Shown piece by piece: positions 51,242 through 61,371 of a DNA stretch of 64,000 nucleotides. Position 1 is the first letter of the stretch. The number at the start of each line of letters is the position of its first letter. The stretch spans positions 496,001 to 560,000 of the forward strand of contig NZ_OY787470.1 in NCBI RefSeq assembly GCF_963678835.1, read 5' to 3'. Both the position numbers and the translations under genes were made by a program. A model generated the notes under the pieces. It saw only the letters and a program-made list of their open reading frames with translations, was not told the DNA's origin and ran no database searches. The stretch is from an uncultured Desulfuromonas sp. GTDB lineage: Bacteria > Desulfobacterota > Desulfuromonadia > Desulfuromonadales > Desulfuromonadaceae.

Positions 51242-52288
51242 TTACTCCTCAACGACGCTCACGGGCTGGTCCGGACGCAGACGTTCATTGCCTTCGACAA
51301 CAACCGGCATCCCCGGCTGTGCATGGGGGCTTTTAATCGACGCCTTATCGCCGTTGAACCCGATGATCTGGACAGGAACGAGGGCGGCTTTACCGTCTTT
51401 GATGGAGTAGAAGAACTTTTGGCCGTTAAACGTCACCAGCGCATCGCGCGGCACCAGCAATTGATCCAATTTGTTGGCAATAGGCAGCGTGACTTCCGCC
51501 GACATGAATTCGAACGGATTGCTGTAGCCTTCCAGCTTGATGCGGACAAACAGGTTCTTGGTCTGAGCATCCGCTGCCGGCCGGAATCCCTGATGGATGC
51601 CGGTAAGCTGTTCGCCGGTGGCCGTCATTTTAACGGCAATCTTTTCCCCTTGATGACTGAACGGCAGCAATTTTTCACTGACCGGAACCTGCAGGTAGAT
51701 ATCGCTCAATGCGCCGATGCGGGCAATGGCACTGCCTGGGGTGATCCAGTTGCCGACGTCGACATTTTTATCCAGGACACGACCGGTAAACGGTGCCGGA
51801 ATAAAGCTTTTTTTCAGCTGCAGACGGGCGGAAGCTAGCTCCGCCGCGTAGGCGGCTTGCTGCGCTTTGATCTCGGCAACGGAGTAAAACAGCTGGTCGT
51901 AAGCCGTGGCGCTGGTTGCCTGTTTTTCCAGTAGTTCCTCATAACGCTTCAGGTCTTTTTCAGCATGGTCGAGCTGGGCCTGAGTCAGTGCGATCATGGA
52001 GGTAATGCGGTCAATCTCTTTACGGATAAAGTCGGTATTCAACTCCACCAGAGGCTGGCCCTTTTTAACAATGTCACCTTCGCGAAACAGCACCTTATCG
52101 ATACGACCATTCACCTCGCTGGACAGTTGGCTGATACGGTCAAAATAGAGGGTGCCGATAAATGTCTTGGTCGGTGCCGCCGTTGTTGCAGCCAGTTGCT
52201 CGGTTTTGACCCGAGCGGCTTGTTGTTGCTCAGCGTAGACTGGAATTGCAGTGATGATTAAAAGAAATAATGAAATAATGAAACGCAT
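51242..52288 (-). CDS. RND periplasmic adaptor (membrane fusion protein)
   Basis: 348 aa from ATG 52288 (GAGG upstream; the reading further upstream is less likely). Signal peptide MRFIISLFLLIITAIPVYA. Lipoyl-like halves: GRIDKVLFREGDIVKKGQPLVELNTDFIRKE and AELASARLQLKKSFIPAPFTGRVLDKNVDVGNWITPGSAIARIG, with a helical hairpin between. It links the RND pump to TolC. Second in the TetR-adaptor-RND-TolC operon. Confidence 0.93.
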   Translation of the reverse strand: MRFIISLFLLIITAIPVYAEQQQAARVKTEQLAATTAAPTKTFIGTLYFDRISQLSSEVNGRIDKVLFREGDIVKKGQPLVELNTDFIRKEIDRITSMIALTQAQLDHAEKDLKRYEELLEKQATSATAYDQLFYSVAEIKAQQAAYAAELASARLQLKKSFIPAPFTGRVLDKNVDVGNWITPGSAIARIGALSDIYLQVPVSEKLLPFSHQGEKIAVKMTATGEQLTGIHQGFRPAADAQTKNLFVRIKLEGYSNPFEFMSAEVTLPIANKLDQLLVPRDALVTFNGQKFFYSIKDGKAALVPVQIIGFNGDKASIKSPHAQPGMPVVVEGNERLRPDQPVSVVEE

Positions 52289-52296
52289 GGAATACC

Positions 52297-52884
52297 TCAT
52301 GAGGATTGAACCGGTGAAAGGGCAATCAGACAAAGCTGAATTGCATTTTCATCCAGCGGTGGAAGCGGAAAATCTTTTAACAGGCGAATGTGCATGATGC
52401 CGTAAAAGGCAGCATCAAGAAACCAGGCGGTTTCTTCGACCGGAACGTCGCGAACCGTGCCATCGCTGATCCCCTGACGCAGGAATCGGCACAACAGATT
52501 GATCTTGTACGAGACAAAGTCATGAATCAGGGCGTGGCACAGTTCCCCTTTTTGGTGCACTTTTGTCGACATGTCGCGGATCAGGGTTTTAACCTTTTTA
52601 TTGTAACGCTGGACAATGTCCATATCCGAGCGCAGCAACTGTTCAATACACTGCAGTCCGGTGGTGTCCGTGGTGTCGATTTTTTTGTAGCCCTCCTGTG
52701 TTTCTTCAAGCAGTTGGCGCATCACTTCGTGAAGGATGCCCTCTTTACTTTTAAAGTGATAAAACAACGTGCCTTGAGCCACGTTTGAACGCGCAGCGAT
52801 TTCCGCTGTGGAGGTTTCAGCAAAGCCCTGTTCCGAAAAAAGGTCAATGGCTGCATCGATGATTTGGTCTTTTTTACATTTCAT
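52297..52884 (-). CDS. TetR family regulator of the efflux operon
   Basis: 195 aa. N-terminal HTH: IIDAAIDLFSEQGFAETSTAEIAARSNVAQGTLFYHFKSKEGIL. The C-terminal helices form a ligand pocket of unknown specificity. First gene of the operon, 8 bp ahead of the adaptor. A palindrome in its promoter (52900-52921) is a good auto-operator, so the protein probably represses the whole operon until an inducer binds. Confidence 0.92.
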   Translation of the reverse strand: MKCKKDQIIDAAIDLFSEQGFAETSTAEIAARSNVAQGTLFYHFKSKEGILHEVMRQLLEETQEGYKKIDTTDTTGLQCIEQLLRSDMDIVQRYNKKVKTLIRDMSTKVHQKGELCHALIHDFVSYKINLLCRFLRQGISDGTVRDVPVEETAWFLDAAFYGIMHIRLLKDFPLPPLDENAIQLCLIALSPVQSS

Positions 52885-52899
52885 AGAAATTCCCGAAAA

Positions 52900-52921
52900 A
52901 CTGAGTGACTGCTCAGTCAGT
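52900..52921. promoter_or_regulatory. TetR-type operator
   Basis: Nested palindromes: ACTGAG-N6-CTCAGT and TGACTGCTCAGTCA, ~15-37 bp before the regulator's start codon. Confidence 0.65.
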
Positions 52922-52984
52922 ACGCTTTTCGGTGTAACTTGTCAAATAATAAATGATTAGATTTGTCTAGGTTGGTGGTAGGGC

Positions 52985-53585
52985 GCTGTTTGAATTCAGT
53001 GAGTTATCGCGTCTAACTGAGGGGGGGCTCGACGACGTTGATCTCGACCTTCAGTGGTTCGCCATCCGAAACTGACCGCTCAGGCGAATATTATCCGTGC
53101 GCGATGTTGGCAAAACTCGCCCAATCGGCATCAGTCCCCAAACCGGTTGCCGACAATCATCACGGCGACGCTCTCTGTGTGCGATGCTACTGAACGAGAG
53201 AGCTGGGCTGCTCAATAACACACGACTGCAGGGCGGGCATCGTCCCGCCCGTTTGATCGGTGCCACACCAGAGATAGAGCGCGACTGAAGATTGTTATCA
53301 CCGTTTTACGCCACAGACGATGAGTTGCACGATTCGCCGACCTAAAGGGCGGCGAGCCGAATCCGTGGCGCATGACGGAAACAGACTCATTGTCGGTTGA
53401 TCTAGGTTCAGGAGGTGTTCAAGCTGGTTTTTGCATCCTTTTGAGCAGCCAGTCAAAAGGATGTCGGCTGCCGGGACGAAACCCGGCGACCTTGAACTTG
53501 ACTTTGAACTTGCTCTCCAGCAGTTCGTCATTCAAAACGGATCGCGCTGACGTTCATTACGCCTGCCGCTGCTGAACAAGTGAGC
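52985..53585. repeat. Single hairpin-rich repeat unit (locus 3, forward)
   Basis: One unit of the family from 5.9-8.5 kb, in the same orientation, with marker GGGCGGGCATCGTCCCGCCC near 53232 and ATCCTTTTGA ... TCAAAAGGAT near 53436. Both ends are degenerate (GCGCTGACGTTCATTACG at the right). No gene inside. Confidence 0.88.
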
Positions 53586-53605
53586 TGGACAGCTAAACAA
53601 TCTGA

Positions 53606-55402
53606 TTAATGATTCAACAACCCCTGCGGATTCAAACCAACGCGGACCGCCCCCCAATGCTGACCATTGATATAAATCGGCAGCGACAAGTCACTGGCCA
53701 ACTCCCCGGTATCCCGGCAATAGGTCTGCAGCAAAAACGTGCCGGTACTGCGTGCCGCCGCCAAACCAACCGGATCGTTAAAAATCCGCTTGTCACGACT
53801 CTGTGCCAGATCGGTTTCGTGATCACCAGTCAACGGACGGGAATAGAAACTGTTGTGCGTCGGTGCATAACCGTTACGATCCACACACAGACAAAACAAA
53901 CCGCAATCCACCTGCTGCACCACCTCATCGTAAATCGGCTGACAGGAAGTCTCAAATTTCTGGTCGTAAGCGGTCGAATATTTAACCGGATCAGTACCGG
54001 GGATCTCCTGATAGCTGCTGTCAAACACATGCACACCCTGGCGGGCCATATCGTCGATGCGCTGTTGCAACTGGTCACGATAGCGCCGCGCCGTTTGCAA
54101 AATCAGCTCAAAGGCGCCCTGTCCAATGACAAAGTGCGACACCATCTCCTGCATGGTCTGGGTGGTCCCATTGAGCTGTTCGGAATACTCGCTGGCTTGC
54201 TTCATGGCCGTAACCACCCCACCACTGAGCTGCTTCACTTGGCTGATATTTTCATGCACCATGCTGGATGCCGCAGAAAGCTCTTCAACTGAAGCACTGA
54301 TGCGATGCAGGCTGTCATGGGTTTCTTCAAAGTCATTGACCATGTCGGTAAACATGGCGCACGATTCATCAACCACGGCCTTGGTGGAATTGATATGTTC
54401 AGAGATCACCTCGGTGCCTTCCTGAGTCGAACGCACACCGACAATCATATCATGCAGGGTTGTGGCAATATTGTTGGTCGCATCGCTGACCTGATTCGAC
54501 AGATTTTTCACCTCTTCAGCAACCACGGCAAAACCGCGACCGGCTTCCCCGGCTCGTGCCGCTTCCACTGCGGCATTAAGAGCCAGCAGTCCTGTTTGAT
54601 TGGAGATACTCTGAATCAGGGCGACAACTTCTTCGATCCCCTTGGATTTGTCGTCCAACCCCTGAACCGTGGCAACAAAGTCAACCAGTTTGTCATCCAC
54701 CACCCCAATATGCTCTCCGGCTTCCTGTAATCGCCCCAGAGAGGTACGTGCCTGGTCGAGCTGCTGCGATGTCGCCGACTGAATTGTCTGGGCATTATCG
54801 GCAATCTCACTGGTGGCTGCGGTGCTTTCCTGACTGCTGGCATAAATGGCATCAGCCAGTTCGCCCTGGCGTAATGACACTTCGGTGGTCTCTTTGACCT
54901 GCTTACCCACTGAGGCGGAACCAACGGCAATCTGCACCCCCTGCTCACGAACCCGACCGATAATCTCACGCAGCTTTTCCATAAAATGGTTATAGCCCTC
55001 GCCCAGGTTGCGGATTTCATCGTACGTTACTAAGGGGATATCGCGGGAAAGATCACCTTCACCATGACTGATCTCATCAAAAATTTGGGTAATTTGACAC
55101 AACGGCCGAACAATCATGTATCGCAAAAACAGAATCTGGATAATGATCGCGGTCAGGGTGACCAGAAAGATCACGGTCACCCACCAGCGAGAGGTGCTGT
55201 GAATCTGAGCAATACGCGCCTTCAATTCGGCGGCTGCAAGGGATGCCATCGCCGTATCGACCGCATTCTGCTGCCAATAGAGCACGCCGCCGAGAACGAC
55301 ACAAGCCAGCAGAACAAACAGCATGTTTCCGGCAATTTTTTTGGTCAGGGAATTGAATAGATTCTGCTCAAGAGAACGGTAGATTGTTTGAAAAAAAGCC
55401 AT
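53606..55402 (-). CDS. Methyl-accepting chemotaxis protein with C-terminal extra domain
   Basis: 598 aa from ATG 55402 (GGAGC upstream). TM1 ~25-45, a short periplasmic loop (~50-73), TM2 ~75-95, HAMP (~95-150), and an MA signalling domain with the tip [34 protein letters not shown]. The C-terminal ~120 residues form a domain seen in Desulfovibrio/Geobacter MCPs (CLCVDRNGYAPTHNSFYSRPLTGD; FLLQTYCRDTGELASDLSLPIYINGQHWGAVRVGL), probably a cytosolic ligand or redox sensor with Cys residues. Periplasmic sensing is unlikely given the short loop. Confidence 0.93.
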   Translation of the reverse strand: MAFFQTIYRSLEQNLFNSLTKKIAGNMLFVLLACVVLGGVLYWQQNAVDTAMASLAAAELKARIAQIHSTSRWWVTVIFLVTLTAIIIQILFLRYMIVRPLCQITQIFDEISHGEGDLSRDIPLVTYDEIRNLGEGYNHFMEKLREIIGRVREQGVQIAVGSASVGKQVKETTEVSLRQGELADAIYASSQESTAATSEIADNAQTIQSATSQQLDQARTSLGRLQEAGEHIGVVDDKLVDFVATVQGLDDKSKGIEEVVALIQSISNQTGLLALNAAVEAARAGEAGRGFAVVAEEVKNLSNQVSDATNNIATTLHDMIVGVRSTQEGTEVISEHINSTKAVVDESCAMFTDMVNDFEETHDSLHRISASVEELSAASSMVHENISQVKQLSGGVVTAMKQASEYSEQLNGTTQTMQEMVSHFVIGQGAFELILQTARRYRDQLQQRIDDMARQGVHVFDSSYQEIPGTDPVKYSTAYDQKFETSCQPIYDEVVQQVDCGLFCLCVDRNGYAPTHNSFYSRPLTGDHETDLAQSRDKRIFNDPVGLAAARSTGTFLLQTYCRDTGELASDLSLPIYINGQHWGAVRVGLNPQGLLNH

Positions 55403-55542
55403 GTTAGCTCCACGCAAGAATAGATCTGTCTCCAGAAAAAATATCTGCCTAACAGAGACAGATTAATCAATTCTCGTCGTAAAATCAAACACTGTTTTCT
55501 TTTCAAATAAAACGCCATTAAATCAGCCTGTTACGGGAAAAA

Positions 55543-56430
55543 CTACCTGTTCGGGTAATGCAGGCCTAGCGTATCAAGGAACTGAGACAAGTCAGCAGGC
55601 AAGGGGCTATCGATCTCAACGGGAGCTCCACTGAAGGGATCAACAAACGCCAGTTGGCAGCAATGGAGAAACAACCGCGGCAACCCTTCCGGCTGTTGCC
55701 CCCGGTAGCGGCGATCCCCGAAAAGCGGATGACCGAGCTCAGATAGCTGGCGACGAATCTGGTGTTGGCGTCCTGTATAGAGGGTTACTTTTAACAGTGA
55801 CGCCTGGTCGTTGCGATCCAACGCCTGAAATGCCGTCTGTGCCTCTTTGGTTTTCCCTTTACTGGGCACCTCGGAATGGATCAGACCTCGGCCGGGAGTT
55901 TTTCCCGCCACCAGTGCCAGATAACTTTTCTCCACCTCGTGACACATGAACAACTTACCCAGTTCGCTGCAGGCCTTTTTTCCCTTACCGAACAGAACCG
56001 GTCCCGAGGTTTCCAGATCAAGACGGTGGATCGGTGCGACCTGATAGGCATCACCGCGTGAACGAATCAGTTCATCAACAAGACCGGTCAGGTTGTGGTC
56101 TTGATGGCCTTCACTGCTGTGAATCGCCAAACCGGCCGGCTTATCGACAATTAAGATTTCCCGGCTTTCGTACAGAATAAACAATTGCTGGTCCTGCGAC
56201 GATTGCGCTGTTGCCGCCATCAGTTCAGACAATCGACCACTGTCCGGCAAGGTCAGCACATCCCCCGGTTGCAGTTGATCCTGTTCGCTCACTACCCCTC
56301 GCGGCCCTTTGACTTTGCCTTTTTTGAGTAATTGGCGCAGATAACTTTTGGAAGCCGATGAAATATGGCGCTGTAAAAAAGCTAATGGACTTAACGGGGT
56401 TTCGTTGGCTTCAACGGTAAATTGCGGCAT
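55543..56430 (-). CDS. RluA family 23S/tRNA pseudouridine synthase
   Basis: 295 aa from ATG 56430 (AAGGAAAC upstream). The N-terminal S4-like domain (FLQRHISSASKSYLRQLLKKGKVKGPRGVV) is followed by the catalytic domain. Catalytic Asp in IHRLDLETSGPVLFGKGKKA; LIVDKPAGLAIHSSEG and TGRQHQIRRQLSELGHPLFGDRRY are typical. The target uridine (RluC/RluD-like or other) is not determinable. Third gene of the pabBC-DUF2905-pseudouridine synthase cluster. Confidence 0.93.
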   Translation of the reverse strand: MPQFTVEANETPLSPLAFLQRHISSASKSYLRQLLKKGKVKGPRGVVSEQDQLQPGDVLTLPDSGRLSELMAATAQSSQDQQLFILYESREILIVDKPAGLAIHSSEGHQDHNLTGLVDELIRSRGDAYQVAPIHRLDLETSGPVLFGKGKKACSELGKLFMCHEVEKSYLALVAGKTPGRGLIHSEVPSKGKTKEAQTAFQALDRNDQASLLKVTLYTGRQHQIRRQLSELGHPLFGDRRYRGQQPEGLPRLFLHCCQLAFVDPFSGAPVEIDSPLPADLSQFLDTLGLHYPNR

Positions 56431-56449
56431 AGACTGTTTCCTTGTCCGG

Positions 56450-56650
56450 TTATTTATAGAAAAAACGGACAATCAACGACAGCACCAGGCTGACGATGAT
56501 CATCGTGGTTATGGGAAAATAAACCTTCATCCCGGGTTTGTCGATGATGATATCACCGGGTAGCCGTCCCAGGGGGATTTTACTCAGCCATGGCCAGCCC
56601 AAACCAATAATCACCAAGAGCACGCCGAGAATAATCAGTGTTTTCTGCAT
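56450..56650 (-). CDS. DUF2905 membrane protein
   Basis: 66 aa, two membrane helices (QKTLIILGVLLVIIGLGWPW and TTMIIVSLVLSLIVRFF) joined by the conserved loop KIPLGRLPGDIIIDKPG. It is the full family length. Function unknown; small inner-membrane protein. RBS AGAGGG precedes ATG. 22 bp after pabBC and 19 bp before the pseudouridine synthase gene, so the three are likely one operon. Confidence 0.92.
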   Translation of the reverse strand: MQKTLIILGVLLVIIGLGWPWLSKIPLGRLPGDIIIDKPGMKVYFPITTMIIVSLVLSLIVRFFYK

Positions 56651-56672
56651 GACATCCCTCTTTATACCCGTA

Positions 56673-57734
56673 TTAACCCAGTCGTGCCCAACGCCAACCG
56701 CGCAACGAATTGATCAGATAAATGTCACAGTTGCTCACCTCATCCACGGTGACAACCTGTTCCACAATCCGCCCCTCATCGAGCAACCGTTGGCGCATGG
56801 TTCCCGGCAGCAAACCGCATGCAACCGGTGGCGTCACCCAACGCCCTTGATAATGCACAACCACATTGGCCGTGGTCGTTTCCGTGATCTCACCGCGCTC
56901 ATTGTACATCAAAACGTCATCCGCGCCATGCGCCTGTTCTCGCAATGCCTCGTAACGCTGGCGTTGATCGGTTTTGTGCTGCAGCCACGGATCGCGGCTG
57001 TTAACGGCAGTGGCGCCCAGCGCCAGGCGTAGCGCTTGCGTCTGCGCCTGGCGCTGATAGGGAATAAACTCACAGCTCACATCACCGAGAAAGTCCACCA
57101 GACAGCGTACCCGCCACCAACGCGGGGGTTGCGCAGCTGCCGAGGCCACCAACTGGTGGCGAAGAGAATGGCGGTTAACGTCAATACCAAACAGCTGGGC
57201 ACTCTGTTCGAGGCGCTGCAGATGATACTCCAGATTGCGATAGCCCTGATCTGGCCGCCACAATAGGGTTTCAAGCAGGGAAAAATCACCGACTCCCGGT
57301 AAAACGCTGGCTTTAATGCGTGTCTCGCGCCACTCCTCTGCACTGTCGGAATCCCAGACAATACCGCCGCCAACACCATAGTGCAGGTGCTGTTTATGGC
57401 GATCATAAACCGCCGTGCGAATCGCCACATTGAACTGACTGCGCCCTTGAGGCGTGATAAAACCAATGGCACCGGTGTAAACGCCGCGCGGACCGCTTTC
57501 CAGCCGATCAATCCACTCCATGGTTTTCTTTTTTGGCGCTCCGGTAATAGAGGCACAGGGAAACAGTGCCTTGAATTGTTCGACCAGACCACAGCCATCA
57601 GGAAGTTGCGCCTCCACTTTGCTGGTCAGTTGCCAGACCGTAGGATACCCTTCAAGACAATACAGATCACGCACCGTCACACTGCCCACTGTGGCGAGTT
57701 GACCGAGATCGTTGCGCAACATATCGACAATCAT
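56673..57734 (-). CDS. pabB: PabB C-terminal part fused to PabC (aminodeoxychorismate lyase), after frameshift
   Basis: 353 aa as read. The first ~150 residues are the end of aminodeoxychorismate synthase component I (MIVDMLRNDLGQ, FPCASITGAPKKKTMEWI, RGVYTGAIGFI, NVAIRTAV, VGGGIVWDSD). The rest is a PLP-fold aminodeoxychorismate lyase (YNERGEITETTTANVVVHYQGRW; PPVACGLLPGTMRQRLL). Together they turn chorismate to 4-aminobenzoate for folate. The fusion itself is known in several bacteria. The true gene starts at 58426; the frame breaks near 57746. Confidence 0.9.
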   Translation of the reverse strand: MIVDMLRNDLGQLATVGSVTVRDLYCLEGYPTVWQLTSKVEAQLPDGCGLVEQFKALFPCASITGAPKKKTMEWIDRLESGPRGVYTGAIGFITPQGRSQFNVAIRTAVYDRHKQHLHYGVGGGIVWDSDSAEEWRETRIKASVLPGVGDFSLLETLLWRPDQGYRNLEYHLQRLEQSAQLFGIDVNRHSLRHQLVASAAAQPPRWWRVRCLVDFLGDVSCEFIPYQRQAQTQALRLALGATAVNSRDPWLQHKTDQRQRYEALREQAHGADDVLMYNERGEITETTTANVVVHYQGRWVTPPVACGLLPGTMRQRLLDEGRIVEQVVTVDEVSNCDIYLINSLRGWRWARLG

Positions 57735-58426
57735 CAGATTTTCAGCCGATTCTTTTCGCTCTGATGCAGTTCTGCAGCGCGCTGCCGATCCTGTTCGTCA
57801 CTGGCACCACGCGGTGCCGTCCCCTTCATCGGCCGCGTCGTAATCTTCCGGCCGTCAACAGCAAAGAACAGTTCCGGTGAGACGGAGCACACAACATGGG
57901 AGCCGATATCGAGATAGGCGGCATAGCCTCCCTGATGGCGGTAATTCAGGTAGCCCCAAAAGGACCAAGCATCAAAATCGTCATCAACTCGGGCATCAAG
58001 GCCATAGGTATAATTGACCTGATAGGTTTCCCCATGGGCAATCGCCTGGCGAATACGTGCCAGTTGCCTGCGGTAAACAGCCACAGAAGTGTCCGACCGC
58101 CAAACCAGCATTGGCCAGTTTGTCACGACATCAGGCCCATCCACCGCCACAACGTTGTTGCTGATAGCGAACCACGCTACCGGCAACACGGATTGACGCG
58201 CCTCTTTGCCCGCGCAAAAAGCGGCGCCACCTTCATAGCTGACAAACCCGGCCGCAGTATAGCCGCGAGCAACCCACGACTCGACCTCACGCAAACAGCT
58301 TACCACCTCGGATGCGACATCACAGCAGACCACATGACACACCTCTTTGAAGCTCAACCATTGGCCCGAATCGCTGTCTTTGAGACAGACTGTCGGTTGG
58401 TGTGACACGGTTACATCTGAGGACAT
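57734..58426 (-). CDS. pabB: PabB N-terminal part (aminodeoxychorismate synthase component I), frameshifted
   Basis: About 230 aa from ATG 58426 to a premature TGA. It contains YEGGAAFCAGKEAR, IRQAIAHGETYQVNYTYGLDARV and SPELFFAVDGRKITTRPMKGTAPRG. It then reads SEKNRLKI-stop, where the family has SEKNRAENLMIVDMLRNDL. Adding one base at the GG of 57746-57748 restores exactly that motif and joins the downstream ORF. Either a recent null mutation or a sequencing gap in one base. Divergent from the TPR gene. Confidence 0.88.
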   Translation of the reverse strand: MSSDVTVSHQPTVCLKDSDSGQWLSFKEVCHVVCCDVASEVVSCLREVESWVARGYTAAGFVSYEGGAAFCAGKEARQSVLPVAWFAISNNVVAVDGPDVVTNWPMLVWRSDTSVAVYRRQLARIRQAIAHGETYQVNYTYGLDARVDDDFDAWSFWGYLNYRHQGGYAAYLDIGSHVVCSVSPELFFAVDGRKITTRPMKGTAPRGASDEQDRQRAAELHQSEKNRLKI

Positions 58427-58512
58427 AAAAACAGATCCATCTCCTTGAAAAAGCGCATAAATCGGGTTAAAGTTGTTATATAATTTAAGCATCCAAAAAA
58501 GAGAAAACCACG

Positions 58513-58953
58513 ATGGTTGAAGACTCCGCACAACTGATTCAAAAAGGCATTGCCGCGCTGAAACACAACAGTCCCGTTGAAGCGCTGATGCAGTTTGAGC
58601 AAGCCGACATCCAATGCAGCACTCCGTTGTCGCGCTCATATCTCGCTTATTGCCTGTCAAAAGTCAAGGGCCAGCATCAACGGGCAATCTCGTTGTGTCA
58701 AAGTGCTCTGCGCGACGAACCGCATAACAGTGCCCACTACCTGAACCTCGGGCGCATCTATTTGAACGCCGACCGCAAAGGTCAAGCCATGCAGGTGTTC
58801 CGTCGTGGCATCAAGATGGGGCCAAACCCGGAATTGCTCGAAGAATTGAAAAAGTTTGACCGCCGCCAACCGCCGGTTTTCAGTGCCTTGCCGCGAACCC
58901 ATGTGGTCAATAAGTTTTCCGGAAAGTTTCTCTCGTTTATCGGATTTCGTTAA
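58513..58953 (+). CDS. TPR repeat protein
   Basis: 146 aa, cytosolic. Three TPR-like repeats (AQLIQKGIAALKHNSPVEALMQFEQADIQ; SRSYLAYCLSKVKGQHQRAISLCQSALRDEP; AHYLNLGRIYLNADRKGQAMQVFRRGIKMGP), then a basic tail (LSFIGFR). TPRs mediate protein contacts; the partner is not known. Its promoter region overlaps the pabB leader. Confidence 0.85.
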   Translation: MVEDSAQLIQKGIAALKHNSPVEALMQFEQADIQCSTPLSRSYLAYCLSKVKGQHQRAISLCQSALRDEPHNSAHYLNLGRIYLNADRKGQAMQVFRRGIKMGPNPELLEELKKFDRRQPPVFSALPRTHVVNKFSGKFLSFIGFR

Positions 58954-59167
58954 AAAGTTCGCACACTTTCCGTCCCCCCTCCTGAGAACGAATAGTTATT
59001 CCGTAAAAACAGCTACCTGCAGCATAAAGTGATTCAAAAAAAAACTTCCATGCCTCGCCCCCGCTGTGCTAGAGTTCGCCCCAATTTGTATACACTCATC
59101 AGTCCAATAAGCCCTGGCTTAACAATTAAACGTGAAATATTAGCAAAAACCATAAAACGAGGCAGCC

Positions 59168-61279
59168 ATGTCAATCCAGATTAAACTTCTCGGTTCGTTC
59201 TTTTTGATGGCCATTCTCTGTGCCATCATTGGCGGACTGGGTATTTACGGAATCAACACCACCAATAATTCCCTCAATGAGGTCAGTGATCTGCGTCTTC
59301 CCAGTGTCCGCAGTATCGGCCTGATGATGGAAAAGCTCAATGCCATCAAAGCCGAAGAGCGCACCTTGGCGATTCCAGACCTGTCCGTTGAACAGCGCCG
59401 TGACGCCATCGATTCGCTCCGCCAGCTGGGCCGCGAGCTTGATGAAGCGGTACAAGTCTACACTTCGCTGGAAAAAACCGACCAGGAACTCCAGGCGTGG
59501 CGAGACGTCGACAACAGCCTGAAGCAGTGGCGCCAACGCCAAGCGGAGATGCTGCAACTGTTTGAAAAAGTCAACCTGGACTATATTGGTGCCCTGGGCC
59601 GAGATCTCAATCAGATGTTCATGGATCACTTTGAATGGGTCAGTGCCCTTGGTGCTGCCATCGAACACGAAGAGCGTTTTACCGGTCAGATAGACCCGAC
59701 AAAATGCAACTTCGGCAAATGGTTGCTCAGTTTTAAAACCAACAGCCCGGAGCTGCGCAAAGCCCTTGAAGAGATCATACCGTCTCATAAAGAGTTGCAT
59801 GATGTCGGTGCCGAAATTGACGGCTACATTGCTGAAGGCGATATCCTTGAAGCCTCTGAAACCTACACCCATATCATTGGGCCGATTCTGTCGGTGATCA
59901 AAGACGAGTTTGTTGAGGCCAGCAAAATTGCCAAAGCACAATCCGACCTGCTGAATCAGGCGACGGAAATTGCTCTCGGCGTTGAGCATGATGCATTGCT
60001 GAAAGTAGATCGCAGCCTGAACGACCTCTACACATTGAATAACCAACTAACCGATGCGACGCGCCAATACGCTCTGAGCAGTGCCAACCGCAGCAAAATC
60101 ATTGCCATCACCGCGATTGCTGTCGGCGTAATCTTGGCCCTTGGCTTTGGTTTTATCACCTCTCAGCGTTTGGCGAAGCCACTCAAAGATGCCGTCGTCA
60201 TGATTGAGGAACTACGTCACGGTCATCTGGATCAACGCCTCTCCATTCGCAGTATGGACGAAGTGGGCAAAATGGCTCAGGCCATGAACACCTTCTCCGA
60301 CAATCTGAAAGAGGAGGTCATCGCCGCCATGGATCAGTTGGCCCAAGGCGACTTGACCTTTTCAATCTCTCCGTATGACAACAACGACCAGCTGCGCACC
60401 ACGTTAAAACAAGTCGGCTCCGACCTCACCGATCTGATCACTCAAATCCAACAGGTCGCCGATCAGATCGGCAATGGTGCCATGCAGATTGCCGCCTCCA
60501 GCCAATCGCTGTCGGAAGGGGCGACGTCGCAGGCGGGATCCCTGCAAGAGATCACCAGCTCCATGTCCCAAATGGCCTCGCAAACCCGCAGTAATGCGGA
60601 CAGCGCCACCACGGCGAGCGATTTGTCCAAAGCAGCTCATCAGGCGGCCAATAACGGCATGAACCAAATGAGCGCGATGAATGATGCCATGGATGAGATC
60701 AACGAATCCGGCAAAAACATCGCCAACATCATCAAAGTTATTGACGAAATTGCCTTCCAGACCAACCTGTTGGCCCTCAATGCCGCCGTTGAAGCGGCGC
60801 GTGCCGGTCAGCACGGCAAAGGGTTTGCCGTGGTCGCCGAAGAGGTGCGCAACCTGGCTGCCCGCAGCGCCAAAGCCGCTCAGGAAACCTCAACTCTGAT
60901 CGAAAGCTCGGTCAGCAAAGCCAGCCACGGTCAGGACGTGGCGGAAAAAACCTCGGAGGCACTGACTGAGATCGTCAACCGCATTGAAAAGGTGACTGGG
61001 CTGGTGGGCGAGATCGCCCATGCCTCTCAGGAGCAGGCCGCCGGCATCGACCAGATCAACCAGGGCCTTAACCAGATCGACCGGGTTACCCAGCAGAACA
61101 CCGCCAGTTCAGAAGAGAGTGCCGCAGCCTCGGATGAGTTATCCGGTCAGGCCAATACTCTGCGCCAGCTGCTCAGCCGCTTTCAGATCAATGCAAGTCG
61201 TGCCAAGCAGATGAACAGCAAAGCCGCCCCCATGATCGGCGGCAACAAAGAGCCGGACGATGCCATGTTCGAACTTTGA
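59168..61279 (+). CDS. Methyl-accepting chemotaxis protein with CZB zinc-binding domain
   Basis: 703 aa. TM1 about residues 8-30; large sensor region to ~308; TM2 ~310-332 ([20 protein letters not shown]); HAMP; MA domain with the tip [34 protein letters not shown]. Within the sensor region lies a CZB motif: [20 protein letters not shown], the Cys in KCNFGKWL, and IPSHKELH, giving the 3His-1Cys zinc site. Here CZB lies between the two TMs, so in the periplasm; more often it is a cytosolic C-terminal domain. Possible role: sensing zinc or oxidants. Confidence 0.92.
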   Translation: MSIQIKLLGSFFLMAILCAIIGGLGIYGINTTNNSLNEVSDLRLPSVRSIGLMMEKLNAIKAEERTLAIPDLSVEQRRDAIDSLRQLGRELDEAVQVYTSLEKTDQELQAWRDVDNSLKQWRQRQAEMLQLFEKVNLDYIGALGRDLNQMFMDHFEWVSALGAAIEHEERFTGQIDPTKCNFGKWLLSFKTNSPELRKALEEIIPSHKELHDVGAEIDGYIAEGDILEASETYTHIIGPILSVIKDEFVEASKIAKAQSDLLNQATEIALGVEHDALLKVDRSLNDLYTLNNQLTDATRQYALSSANRSKIIAITAIAVGVILALGFGFITSQRLAKPLKDAVVMIEELRHGHLDQRLSIRSMDEVGKMAQAMNTFSDNLKEEVIAAMDQLAQGDLTFSISPYDNNDQLRTTLKQVGSDLTDLITQIQQVADQIGNGAMQIAASSQSLSEGATSQAGSLQEITSSMSQMASQTRSNADSATTASDLSKAAHQAANNGMNQMSAMNDAMDEINESGKNIANIIKVIDEIAFQTNLLALNAAVEAARAGQHGKGFAVVAEEVRNLAARSAKAAQETSTLIESSVSKASHGQDVAEKTSEALTEIVNRIEKVTGLVGEIAHASQEQAAGIDQINQGLNQIDRVTQQNTASSEESAAASDELSGQANTLRQLLSRFQINASRAKQMNSKAAPMIGGNKEPDDAMFEL

Positions 61280-61305
61280 CAAAGCCTTCCATCTCTGATA
61301 TTGAG

Positions 61306-61345
61306 ACAGGTCTTTCCATTGTTTGGGAAGACCTGTTTTTTTTTT
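61306..61345 (+). terminator. Rho-independent terminator after the CZB MCP
   Basis: ACAGGTCTTTCC / GGGAAGACCTGT with a 6-nt loop, then nine or more T's. Confidence 0.93.
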
Positions 61346-61371
61346 GCCCTATTGAGGAATCGAGAACCATC

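Noticed and set aside
61276..61371. Longer N-terminus for the MATE transporter
   Set aside because: Would run through a strong terminator hairpin and a T-run; MATE homology begins after 61372.
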